Of a stretch of DNA of 64,000 nt, positions 1-8,755 are shown one piece after another. The DNA comes from Rouxiella aceris (GTDB taxonomy: Bacteria > Pseudomonadota > Gammaproteobacteria > Enterobacterales > Enterobacteriaceae). Below the pieces are notes generated by a model that saw only the letters and a program-made list of their open reading frames with translations, ran no database searches and had not been told where the DNA came from. Where the stretch lies: NCBI RefSeq assembly GCF_012933545.1, contig NZ_JAADJU010000001.1:372001-436000 (forward strand). Direction: 5' to 3'. A program made the translations under genes and the position numbers. Numbering within the stretch: the first letter of the stretch is position 1; every line of letters starts with the position of its first letter.

Positions 1-3000
1 CGGCCAGATTGCCGCTGTCAACGCTGGAAATATAGCGCGGGCTAAGCGGTTGCAGGGTGCGGGTGTCGTACCAGTTATAAAGATGCCCGCGGTAGTGTTC
101 CAGCTTATCCAGGGTCGTTAATGTCTGGCCGATACGGCGCAACACCTCCCCCTGAGTGATATAGCCAAAATCCCAGGCGGTGAGATTGGCCAGCAGTGAC
201 AGACCAATATTGGTCGGCGAGGTGCGGTGCGCAATCACCGGCTCGGGGACTTCCTGGTAGTTATCCGGCGGTAACCAGTTCTCCTGTTGATTAACAAAGG
301 TATCAAAAAACGCCCAGGTTTCGCGGGCGCTTTGCCGTAAAAATGCCCGCTGCCTGTCACTGATCGCCACTTTTTCGGCCACCGGCTGGCGACTTAACCA
401 ACTCATCAGTGCCGGGGTCAGCAACCACAGTAAACCGATGGGCAGTGCCACAGCGATCAGTGCCGGATGATAGCGGTAGGTGAGCAGGCTCAATAACAGT
501 CCGGCGCAAGGGTTGAGCCACATTTGACGATAAAAGCTCAGCACAGAGAGGGTACAGCTGGCCTGACAGCGATCGGAGCTTAGCCACTCATTCAGATGGC
601 GGCGGCTGACAGTCAGTCGCCACAGGGTGACCATAATCGCCAAGAGTGAATAGCCCGCTTCGTGGGGCAAGGTGGCAATACGCAAGGCAAGACGTCTTAG
701 CCGCATCAGCGTGGCGCACAGCACCAGCCTGATATGCTGTTTTAACGGCCGACGGCGGCTTTTGTGTAGCAGCTCGATCAGCAATGCCAGCAACATCGGC
801 AGGCACAACATGGTTAGCAAAAAAACCAGCCAGTAAAGCGGATTGGGCACCCAGGTCAGGGCACTAAAAATTAAGATCAACAGGCTGGGGATGGTCAGGC
901 TGCGGCGCAGATTATCAAATAATTTCCAGCGCGACAGAGTGCTCAGCGGATTGGGGCAGCGGCTGCCATCGGCCTTGCGCACCCGCAGTTGCAGCCAATT
1001 GAGCAGTTGCCAGTCGCCGCGGATCCAGCGCGTGCGTCGGGCGACGTCCACCAGATAATTGGCCGGATACTGTTCGTAGAGCAGTACATTACTGAGCACA
1101 CCGGAACGGGCATAGCATCCTTCCAGCAGGTCATGGCTAAGCACCAGATTGTCGGGGCAGACCCCCGCCAGCGCCTGCATAAACATATCAACATCATAAA
1201 TTCCCTTGCCGATAAAAGAGCCTTCGGCAAACAGATCCTGATAGATATCGGACGACATACAGCAATAGGGATCATTGCCAGGCAGGCAACTGGACAAGGC
1301 GGCGTAACGGCTTTGCCCATGGCGCGGCACCTCTTCCGCCAGTCGCGGCTGTAAAATGGCATAACCGGCTACCACCCGTTGGCGCTCAGCGTCGTAAACC
1401 GGCTGATTCAGCGGATGTGCCATAGTGGCCACCATTTGGCCCACGCTGTCACGGGGCAGATGGGTATCGCTATCGAGGGTGATGACATATTTAACCCGTT
1501 TAAGCTGTGACGGGTTGCCGCCAACAACCTGCGTAAAACCACTTTTGTCGCCGCGCAGCCAACGATTAAGCGCCTGCAGTTTTCCCCGTTTACGTTCATA
1601 TCCCATCCACACGCCCTGTTGACGATTAAACTCCCGCGCGCGATGGAACAGGCTGAATAACGGCGCTTCCTGCCCCAGGTAACGGTAGTTCAAGGCATGG
1701 ATCTGTTGGATGGCATAGGCCAGCAGTTCTGCATCAGCCGGGTGATGTCGGCTCGGGTTGTCCTGAAAATCGGTCAGCAGGGCAAAATAGACATACGGCT
1801 GGGTATTGCCGAGGTAGCACACTTCCAGCTGATTAAGCAGATGGTCAATGGCGTCACGACTGCTTAACAGACAGGGGATCGCCACCAGCGTGGCGCAGTC
1901 AGCGGGAATACCGGCGGAAAAATCCATGCGGGGTAAAGGATCCGGGAAACGGGCGCGGGTGGTGATTTCCGACAGCAAGTTAAGGGCAAACTGGCTGACC
2001 ACAATGGCGATAGGTAACGCCAGCAACCACAGCAGTGCGCTGATCCCCGACGACTGGCTGCGAAACAGCAGATCGGCGGTGCAGGCGGCAATCAGCAAAC
2101 TGAGGCTGCCCAGCCACGACAACAGCGGAGTTTGCGCACAGCGCAGGCGAAACCCCATCCAACGCGGCATAGCCACCTGTAGCCGCTGTTCTACCTCGCC
2201 ACGCCCCTGGTCAATCAGGTAATAGCCCAGATGCTGCTGTGGGCTGCCCTGTTCTGCGCTCTGGGCAAGGGTCAGGATCTGGCTGGCGACCTGGCTTTCA
2301 CTGTAGGGGCAGTGGCGAGAAATCACTTCAATCTGCTGGCGATAGTTATCGCGGGTATCAAAGTGCATATGGCGATAAATATCGGCGGGATCCTGTTGTA
2401 ACAGCGCCTCTACCGCGCTCATTTTTTCCGTAAAGTCCGGCCAGTCGGTTTCGTTAAGCTGCCGCAGGCCGAGAATACTATGGCTGACCGACAGCTGGCT
2501 GGCGGCAAGCTGCTGATTAAACTCATCGATAATGGTGGCCACCGTCACCCCGTCATCGGCCAGACGCTGCTTGACCCAGGTTAGAGCGAGCGCCAGCGTA
2601 TCGCCGCTACCCTGCAAGCGGCGGATCAACTCGGCAACAAAGGCGCTGGAACAGGGCAGTTTTTTTTGTGCCAAATCGGCAATCACCACGATCAGGTCTG
2701 CGGGTTGGCTCTGCGCGCAGTGCAACATTTTTGCTACCCACTGCCCGGCAAGATGACGTTGTTGATGAAAATCGGCCACCTGAGCACCAACGTGGCGCAA
2801 ATTATCAATCAGCGCCAGCCGCAGCATGCCCGGCAGCGCCCACAGCTCGCCGAGGGTCAACGGGGTGATACGCTGATAGGCGCGAATAAAAGCGCTGAGC
2901 CTGGGCACATCCCAATGACCATCGCTGTGCATAATTATTTCATTGGCGATATCATAAATACGCGGGGTATGCCGGTCGCCGACTAATGCCGGCAGCCCCT

Positions 3001-3355
3001 TGCCAAAATCCGGAGGCAGTAATTGCCGCACCAGGCGAATATGCTCTTCAATCAGATAAAAGTTTTCCAGCAGCCACAGCGCCGCCGGTGTCATGCTGTC
3101 CTGATCGGAGGAACTCAGTAATCCACAAGATTGCGTCAACTGGCGTTCGTTATACGCCAACTGCTTTAACAATGAATAGGGCCGCTTATCTGCCGATATT
3201 TTATGGGCGCGCGCCAGTTTTTCTCCGTGAATATCCATTTGCTCCAGGGTAAACAACTCGGCTTTAATCCGCACCTCCGCGCCATGATCATTCAGGGTAT
3301 TACGCTCAAGAGGATATTTTTTATTTGCCAACCACATTTTAAAATTAACTTTCAC
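1..3355 (-). CDS. ndvB: Cyclic beta-1,2-glucan synthase, NdvB/ChvB type (3' part outside window)
   Basis: Inner-membrane enzyme that polymerises glucose from UDP-glucose into cyclic beta-1,2-glucans of the periplasm (GT84 family). Reading leftward there are about 1,118 codons without a stop and the gene runs off the window; family members are roughly 2,800 residues. The GTG start was chosen because AGGAG (3361-3365) lies 5 nt upstream; the in-frame ATG at 3337 has no such site. Visible in order: LIEEHIRLVRQLLP (about residue 100) and LTLGELWALP (about 165), both typical of this family; hydrophobic segments about 409-459; the glycosyltransferase motif TLDSDTHLPRD (about 627); more membrane segments about 826-980; and YISSVDSGNLA at the left edge, which opens the glucoamylase-like module. 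The C-terminal GH94-type part cannot be seen. Gene symbol is by family resemblance. Confidence 0.9.
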   Translation of the reverse strand, partial: MKVNFKMWLANKKYPLERNTLNDHGAEVRIKAELFTLEQMDIHGEKLARAHKISADKRPYSLLKQLAYNERQLTQSCGLLSSSDQDSMTPAALWLLENFYLIEEHIRLVRQLLPPDFGKGLPALVGDRHTPRIYDIANEIIMHSDGHWDVPRLSAFIRAYQRITPLTLGELWALPGMLRLALIDNLRHVGAQVADFHQQRHLAGQWVAKMLHCAQSQPADLIVVIADLAQKKLPCSSAFVAELIRRLQGSGDTLALALTWVKQRLADDGVTVATIIDEFNQQLAASQLSVSHSILGLRQLNETDWPDFTEKMSAVEALLQQDPADIYRHMHFDTRDNYRQQIEVISRHCPYSESQVASQILTLAQSAEQGSPQQHLGYYLIDQGRGEVEQRLQVAMPRWMGFRLRCAQTPLLSWLGSLSLLIAACTADLLFRSQSSGISALLWLLALPIAIVVSQFALNLLSEITTRARFPDPLPRMDFSAGIPADCATLVAIPCLLSSRDAIDHLLNQLEVCYLGNTQPYVYFALLTDFQDNPSRHHPADAELLAYAIQQIHALNYRYLGQEAPLFSLFHRAREFNRQQGVWMGYERKRGKLQALNRWLRGDKSGFTQVVGGNPSQLKRVKYVITLDSDTHLPRDSVGQMVATMAHPLNQPVYDAERQRVVAGYAILQPRLAEEVPRHGQSRYAALSSCLPGNDPYCCMSSDIYQDLFAEGSFIGKGIYDVDMFMQALAGVCPDNLVLSHDLLEGCYARSGVLSNVLLYEQYPANYLVDVARRTRWIRGDWQLLNWLQLRVRKADGSRCPNPLSTLSRWKLFDNLRRSLTIPSLLILIFSALTWVPNPLYWLVFLLTMLCLPMLLALLIELLHKSRRRPLKQHIRLVLCATLMRLRRLALRIATLPHEAGYSLLAIMVTLWRLTVSRRHLNEWLSSDRCQASCTLSVLSFYRQMWLNPCAGLLLSLLTYRYHPALIAVALPIGLLWLLTPALMSWLSRQPVAEKVAISDRQRAFLRQSARETWAFFDTFVNQQENWLPPDNYQEVPEPVIAHRTSPTNIGLSLLANLTAWDFGYITQGEVLRRIGQTLTTLDKLEHYRGHLYNWYDTRTLQPLSPRYISSVDSGNLA

Positions 3356-3702
3356 AAAAACTCCTTATTACTTATCGTTCATCCTTATCCGCAGGAGAAC
3401 GCCACTGGCAAGCTCGGCGCGGGCATGGTGGTGCGGTGACTGCCTTGGTTTACCTGGCATGCAGATTGATCAGCGATAGAAAACAACTTAGCTAAACAGC
3501 TAACATTAATCCCTACAATGCTAGTTGAATTTTTTTATTAATTGAGAAAATAGCTGATTTTTTTATTTGTTATTTTAAATATAAATGAATCAATATTTAA
3601 TTATTATATTGATGAATATATTAACAAGCCAAAGAGGGATTAATATTTCACAGTACGGAGAGAGGTAAATGGCGAGAAAATTCGCCGAACGTGGCGATAA
3701 TT

Positions 3703-3721
3703 ATTGCCCGTAACGGGCAAT
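3703..3721 (-). terminator. Short perfect hairpin after the monooxygenase gene
   Basis: ATTGCCCG (3703-3710) and CGGGCAAT (3714-3721) form an 8-bp perfect stem with a 3-nt loop, 29 nt beyond the stop of the leftward monooxygenase gene. No strong T-tract follows on the minus strand, so termination is plausible but not certain. The rest of the 3356-3749 gap is AT-rich and probably carries the promoter of the glucan synthase gene; no other feature is seen in it. Confidence 0.5.
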
Positions 3722-3749
3722 AAAATAACAGGGAAAAATACAGTGCTGA

Positions 3750-5048
3750 TTACTCAGCGGCAAGGGCGGGCAACTCAAGGTTAGCGCGAAAATCCTCGCC
3801 GGTGTAATCCTCGTCGATTAACTGCCTTTTACGCAGTTCCGGTAACAGGCCATTAAGTAACAGGTCCTGCTGATCGGGCTGCCCCAAACCATGCAGGGAG
3901 ATAACATCCAGCACTCCGGCGCGGTAGCGTTCTTCAATGGCGTCGGCCAGGGTTTCGGGGGTGCCCGCCACATACCAATGCCCGGTTTCCTGCGCCTGAA
4001 TCACCAGCTCTCGCAGCGTCAATCCTTGCAGAGCAAAGCGTTTGAATATCTCCGCCCTGCCCCGTCGACGGTTAATCTGCCCAACCTCTGGCAAAAAACG
4101 GGCGGGGATCGGCTTATCGAGAGAAAAATCCCGCAAATCAATATTGCCGCCCAGCATATCGGCGACTTTCAGCTTGCCTTGCTGATAGTCAATACGCTCA
4201 TGCTTTTCACGCAGCCGCCGGGAAACATCGGTGGCGCTATCGCCGATCACCGAGTGGAACGAATTCATAATCAGCGGCTTGTTAGTATGGCGGCCATAGG
4301 CATTGGCGTACTGCTGCACCTGCGCCACAAAACTGCGGGCATCTTCCAGCGTCGGCTGGGAGGTGTAGATCACTTCGGCATATTTTGCCCCCAGCGCCAG
4401 CCCCTGTTCCGACTGCCCCGCCTGGAATTGCACCGGTCGTTTTTGCGGTGGCGGCGGTACATTCAGCGGCCCCTGCACTTTAAAAAAATCTCCGCGATGA
4501 TGAATGGCGTGCAGTTTGCGCGGATCAATACTGATCGCGCCACTGTCAGAGCGACGCACCGCCGTGGTCTCATTGGCAGCGAATAACGCGTTGATCACCT
4601 CAATAAATTCCGTGGCGCGCGCATAACGCACGGCAGGTTCAGGCAGGGTGATATCACCAAAATTTTCCTCCCCCACTGATGAGGTCACCGCATTCCAGCC
4701 AGCGCGACCGGCGCTGACATGGTCGAGAGTACCAATTAGCCTGGCCAGGTTATAAGGATGGTGATAGGTGGTGGAGACGGTGGCGATCAGACCTATTTTG
4801 CTGGTCACCTGACTGAGAGCCGCCAGGGTAACGATCGGATCCTGACTGCCGGTCGTTCCCGCAAGCCCATCAGGATCGGCCTGCAACAAATCGGCGGTAA
4901 AGAGTCCGGTGATTTTTTCTTTCTCGGCTAGCCTGGCCAGCGCAACGGCCCGGGCGATCCCGGTGTCTGCCTGTTGATCATTGCCAGCATAAATAACGCT
5001 GCCTGCGCCAACCAGTGTCTTAAGACGTCTGCGTGATGGGCTAGTCAA
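3750..5048 (-). CDS. NtaA/SnaA/DszA-family flavin-dependent monooxygenase
   Basis: 432-residue member of the bacterial luciferase-like superfamily, NtaA/SnaA/DszA/DmoA branch. These enzymes use FMNH2 from a partner reductase to oxidise small organic nitrogen or sulfur compounds. Family features visible: GLFTADLLQAD near the N-terminus, the STTYHHPYNLAR segment, and SAGRAGWNAVTS (about residues 112-123), a hallmark stretch of this branch, plus RPVQFQAGQSE near residue 205. Length matches the family (430-460). No flavin reductase gene is nearby. It is divergent from a peptide-type ABC operon starting at 5345, which probably imports its substrate or a precursor. The substrate cannot be read from sequence; sulfur scavenging is one possibility. 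Confidence 0.85.
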   Translation of the reverse strand: MTSPSRRRLKTLVGAGSVIYAGNDQQADTGIARAVALARLAEKEKITGLFTADLLQADPDGLAGTTGSQDPIVTLAALSQVTSKIGLIATVSTTYHHPYNLARLIGTLDHVSAGRAGWNAVTSSVGEENFGDITLPEPAVRYARATEFIEVINALFAANETTAVRRSDSGAISIDPRKLHAIHHRGDFFKVQGPLNVPPPPQKRPVQFQAGQSEQGLALGAKYAEVIYTSQPTLEDARSFVAQVQQYANAYGRHTNKPLIMNSFHSVIGDSATDVSRRLREKHERIDYQQGKLKVADMLGGNIDLRDFSLDKPIPARFLPEVGQINRRRGRAEIFKRFALQGLTLRELVIQAQETGHWYVAGTPETLADAIEERYRAGVLDVISLHGLGQPDQQDLLLNGLLPELRKRQLIDEDYTGEDFRANLELPALAAE

Positions 5049-5344
5049 TCTGAACTCCTCTATTTACAAATATTTCACAAAAACTGAAATACAAAAATAG
5101 AGCGCAGCGGGTTTTAGGCTACCAATAAATAAGCATTTCGATTTTACAAATAGAGATAAACCTTGCGGGCCATGGCCGAAAGCGCACTCAGCGGGGGACC
5201 TCAGCCTTGAGCATCACACGGTCTGTCATTATTACTTTATCGATATTAAAAAGCTTTTTTTATTCGTTTAAGTCTGGGTCGTGGCTTTGTAAGTTTACTC
5301 GGCAAGTTCTGATTATCTTCACCAGCTTCCGGGAGCAACAGTTA
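5049..5344. promoter_or_regulatory. Divergent intergenic region, monooxygenase / ABC operon
   Basis: A 296-bp AT-rich gap between divergent genes that must hold both promoters. An open frame extends the binding-protein gene upstream to 5207, but its extra N-terminal residues are not signal-peptide-like in arrangement and lack a ribosome binding site, so they are treated as non-coding. No operator palindrome was recognised. Confidence 0.4.
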
Positions 5345-6958
5345 ATGACAATAAAAAGAAAAGAGTGGCAGATGAAAAAGATAATCGCCACCCTGGCGCT
5401 AGTGGTCGCCGCCAGCCAAAGCGGGACAGCAAATGCCGCCGAGACGCCGCAACAAGGGGGCACGCTAAATGTTGCCCTCGGCAGTGATACACCAGTCATC
5501 GACCCGTCTATCACCGGCTTTTCGGTGACGGCGTTAATTGCCCGCAATGTGGTGGATTCCCTGGTGGGTCAGGCAGCAGATAATCAGTTTACCCCCTGGC
5601 TGGCAGAGAGCTGGCAGGTCAATAGCAATCACACCGATTATGTCTTTCACTTACGCAAGGACGTCACCTTTAGCGATGGCACCAAGCTGGATGCCGAGGC
5701 GGTAAAGTATAATCTGCAACGTATTCTGGATCCGAAAACCACCTCCAGCTATGCCAAATCCCTGCTTGGTCCGATCAAAACCCTGACCACTCCCGACGCT
5801 TACACACTGGTGATTCATTATGACTTGCCCTTTGCGCCACTGTTGCAGGGACTGAGTTTGCCCTATTTAGGCATTCAGTCACCGACGTATCTGCAAAACA
5901 CCGTCAATACCAGCAATACCGTGGTCGGCTCCGGACCCTTTATTTTAAAATCCTTTGTCAAAGGCAGCGGTAGCCAGCTTACCCGTCGCGCCGACTATCA
6001 TTGGGGACCGGGTTATGCCAAACACAGCGGCCCGGCCTATCTCGAAGCCATCAACTTTAAATATCTACCGGAATCCTCGGTGCGTCTCGGCGCGTTGGTC
6101 AGTGGGCAAATTCAGGCCATTGATGCCGTTCCACCGGTCAATGCCCAGTCGGTAAAAAATAATCCGACGCTACAGGTAGAAACCAAAGAGGATCCTGGCG
6201 TTAATCGCCTGCTGTACTTAAATACCTCGCAGGGGCCTTTCCAGGATCAACGGGTGCGTCAGGCCTTTTTACGGGCAAGCGATCCGGCATCTGCCGTTAA
6301 AGTGGCGTTTTTTGGCACACTAAAAGTCGCAGATAACGTGTTGGGTCCGCAAACACTGTATTACGATCACAGCATTGCCGCGCTTTGGGGCTTTGATCTC
6401 AACAAAGCCAACCAGTTACTGGATCAGGCAGGCTGGCAGGAGAAAGACGCAACCGGGATCCGCACCAAACAGGGCAAAAAACTGACAGTGCATTTTGTTT
6501 ATGACCCGACCTCGGTGGAAAGTGCCGATATCACCTTATTCCAGGCCATTCAGTTCCAGGTGAAAAAAGCCGGATTTGATCTGCAGCTTGACCCGGTAGA
6601 CTCCGGCGTGTTCAGCGCGCGTACCGTCAATAACGACTACGATATTGTGTCGAATTTCTACGTCCGCGCAGAACCGGATATTTTACGCACCGTCTTTCAC
6701 TCCGACTATATCCCGCCGAAAGGCTCCAACTTTAGCCATGTCAGCGCTCTGGACGATAAGCTAAAACTGGCGGTGGGCGCGCCCGATGAGCAACGTAAGC
6801 AGCTCTATAGCGAGGTACAACGGCAGGTTATCGATCAGGCCTATGTGGTGCCGCTGTATGTGCCCGCCTATCAGTTGGGTATCTCGAAAAATGTCCATGA
6901 CATCAGTTGGGCAACCAATGCCAAGCCAAACTTCTACGATGTCTGGCTGAGCCATTGA
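5345..6958 (+). CDS. ABC transporter periplasmic binding protein, family 5 (peptide/opine/nickel type)
   Basis: Periplasmic substrate-binding protein (SBP_bac_5 family, as DppA/OppA/GsiB/NikA), 537 residues. The ATG at 5345 follows GGGAG with 9 nt spacing; the alternative ATG at 5372 would give a shorter signal-peptide n-region. A signal peptide is evident (MKKIIATLALVVAASQ, cleavage near ANA-AE). The mature protein starts with GGTLNVALGSDTPVIDP, and shows the family motif of YVFHLRKDVTFSDGTKL and AEAVKYNLQRI. It is the first gene of a five-function, four-gene operon with two permeases and a double ATPase directly downstream. There is no lipobox, so it is soluble. Substrate unknown; the divergent flavin monooxygenase suggests an organic nitrogen or sulfur compound. 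Confidence 0.9.
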   Translation: MTIKRKEWQMKKIIATLALVVAASQSGTANAAETPQQGGTLNVALGSDTPVIDPSITGFSVTALIARNVVDSLVGQAADNQFTPWLAESWQVNSNHTDYVFHLRKDVTFSDGTKLDAEAVKYNLQRILDPKTTSSYAKSLLGPIKTLTTPDAYTLVIHYDLPFAPLLQGLSLPYLGIQSPTYLQNTVNTSNTVVGSGPFILKSFVKGSGSQLTRRADYHWGPGYAKHSGPAYLEAINFKYLPESSVRLGALVSGQIQAIDAVPPVNAQSVKNNPTLQVETKEDPGVNRLLYLNTSQGPFQDQRVRQAFLRASDPASAVKVAFFGTLKVADNVLGPQTLYYDHSIAALWGFDLNKANQLLDQAGWQEKDATGIRTKQGKKLTVHFVYDPTSVESADITLFQAIQFQVKKAGFDLQLDPVDSGVFSARTVNNDYDIVSNFYVRAEPDILRTVFHSDYIPPKGSNFSHVSALDDKLKLAVGAPDEQRKQLYSEVQRQVIDQAYVVPLYVPAYQLGISKNVHDISWATNAKPNFYDVWLSH

Positions 6959-6959
6959 T

Positions 6960-7889
6960 ATGTTAAGAACAGGGATCCAACGCCTGCTCACCATCCTGGC
7001 CGTGCTCTGGGGCGCGGCCACCCTGACTTTTATTGCCTTCAAGCTGATCCCCGGCGATCCGGTGCTAATCTTGAGCGGCGGCAGTAACGTGGTTGACGAT
7101 GCCTTTCGCGCGACCCTGACCCGGCAATTCGGTCTCGATCAGCCGCTATGGCTGCAATATGTGCATTACTGCGCCAGGGCATTGGTGGGTAATTTTGGTG
7201 AAAGCTATCAATACCGCCAGCCGGTCAGTCAGGTGATTGCCGCCGCGTTACGGCAAACCCTGCCGCTGGCGCTAAGCGCCCTGCTGCTGGCTCTGGCATT
7301 GGCCATCCTTAATGCCCTGGCCACCGCCGGGCGCTGGCCTTATCTGCGCAATTTTTTCGCCGGTCTCGAACTCTGCCTGCTTAGTACCCCGGTCTACTGG
7401 TTAGGCATTATTCTGCTTAGCCTGTTCAGTTTTCAGCTGCATTGGTTTCCGGTGATGGGCAATGACGGCTGGCTGTCGCTGGTGCTGCCGGTGATCGCTC
7501 TAAGCCTGCCGCTCACGGCAATATTAAGTCAGATTTTACGCGATGGTCTCGAACAGGCCTTGCTGCAACCTTTCGCCCTGACCATTCGCAGCCGCGGCGC
7601 GGGAGAAACCCGTCTGCGTCTGCGTCACGGGCTGCGCCATGCGGCGCTGGCGGCCTCAACGTTGACCGGCACGCTGTTAGCCAATGTGCTCAGTGGCTCG
7701 ATACTGACTGAAACCGTATTTGGCCGGGCCGGTATTGGCAAAATTACCCTGCAGGCAATTGCCAACCGCGATATGCCGCTGATCCTCGGTATTGTCATGC
7801 TCTCGGCCCTGCTGTTTGTGGTGATCAATCTGCTGGTAGATGCGATCTATCTGCTGGTAGATCCGCGACTACGCACCCGGAGACTGTGA
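6960..7889 (+). CDS. ABC transporter permease, DppB/GsiC type
   Basis: 309-residue inner-membrane permease of the oligopeptide/nickel class. It starts one base after the TGA of the binding-protein gene, so the two are probably co-translated. The N-terminus (RLLTILAVLWGAATLTFIAF) is the first helix common to DppB/GsiC proteins, followed by LIPGDPV, a conserved periplasmic stretch. About six membrane segments are visible. The cytoplasmic loop that contacts the ATPase is RSRGAGETRLRLRHGLRHA with the following LTGTLLANVLSGSILTE block. Its partner permease overlaps its stop codon. Confidence 0.9.
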   Translation: MLRTGIQRLLTILAVLWGAATLTFIAFKLIPGDPVLILSGGSNVVDDAFRATLTRQFGLDQPLWLQYVHYCARALVGNFGESYQYRQPVSQVIAAALRQTLPLALSALLLALALAILNALATAGRWPYLRNFFAGLELCLLSTPVYWLGIILLSLFSFQLHWFPVMGNDGWLSLVLPVIALSLPLTAILSQILRDGLEQALLQPFALTIRSRGAGETRLRLRHGLRHAALAASTLTGTLLANVLSGSILTETVFGRAGIGKITLQAIANRDMPLILGIVMLSALLFVVINLLVDAIYLLVDPRLRTRRL

Positions 7890-8755
7890 CGATGAGTAGT
7901 GATCCTTTTGTTATGCCGTTACCCGGCGCGATACACCAACATGCAGGCAACCCCTGGCTACGGCCAAAAACCCTGCTGCCGGCAGCTTTTGTTCTGCTGC
8001 TGATCCTAGCGGTGATCGCTCCGCACGCCTTTGCCGCCTTCACCCCGGATGATATGGATATGAACGCCGTACTGGCGCGCCCCAGTCTTGCCCATTGGTT
8101 TGGCACTGACTCTCTCGGGCGGGATCTTTACTCGCGGGTGATTTATGGTTCTGTCCTTTCCCTCAGCATCGGTCTCGGTGCCACGGCGGTGGCCTGCGGC
8201 GGCGGGATCATCCTCGGTCTGCTCTGTGCGCTGGCCCCGCCGACAATAAGATCGGTGCTGGTACGGCTGCTGGATATTCTGCTGGCCTTTCCTGAATTAT
8301 TGCTGGCGCTGCTGGTGATTGCCGTGCTGGGTCGCGGCCCGACCAACACCTTGCTGGCGGTAGGCTTGTCCGGCATTGGCAGCTATGCCCGCCTGCTGCG
8401 ATCGCAGGTATTGCAGGTGAAAATCTCCGGCTACATTGAACATGCGGTGGCGCTGGGAGAATCGCCGACCCATATTATTCTGCGGCATATTCTGCCCAAT
8501 AGTCTGCGCCCTCTGTTGATCCTGGCGACCCTTGGCTTGGGACAATCGGTACTGACCTCCTCCTCATTGAGTTTCCTTGGGCTTGGCGTGGTACCGCCCA
8601 CCGCAGAATGGGGAGCATTACTGGCCGATGGCCGCGACTATCTTGATATTGCCCCCTGGATCAGCCTGCTGCCAGCCAGCGTTGTGGCGCTGTCGGTAAT
8701 ATCTATCACCCTGCTTGGCCGACGCCTGCAAACCATTTTAGCCACCGGAATATAA
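7886..8755 (+). CDS. ABC transporter permease, DppC/GsiD type
   Basis: 289-residue second permease of the same importer. The GTG start at 7886 overlaps the preceding TGA (GTGA), and an ATG lies two codons later at 7892, so the exact start is open by two residues. DppC hallmarks are visible: the N-terminal helix, HWFGTDSLGRDLYSRVIYG before the transmembrane bundle, and the ATPase-contact loop AVALGESPTHIILRHILPN, which holds the EAA-like motif. SSLSFLGLGVVPPTAEWG follows, as in DppC/OppC. The stop codon is joined to the start of the ATPase gene (TAATG). Confidence 0.9.
   Translation: MTMSSDPFVMPLPGAIHQHAGNPWLRPKTLLPAAFVLLLILAVIAPHAFAAFTPDDMDMNAVLARPSLAHWFGTDSLGRDLYSRVIYGSVLSLSIGLGATAVACGGGIILGLLCALAPPTIRSVLVRLLDILLAFPELLLALLVIAVLGRGPTNTLLAVGLSGIGSYARLLRSQVLQVKISGYIEHAVALGESPTHIILRHILPNSLRPLLILATLGLGQSVLTSSSLSFLGLGVVPPTAEWGALLADGRDYLDIAPWISLLPASVVALSVISITLLGRRLQTILATGI

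Noticed and set aside
3891-4586. 231-codon plus-strand frame within the monooxygenase gene
   Set aside because: Shadow of a strongly supported gene; no recognisable protein content.
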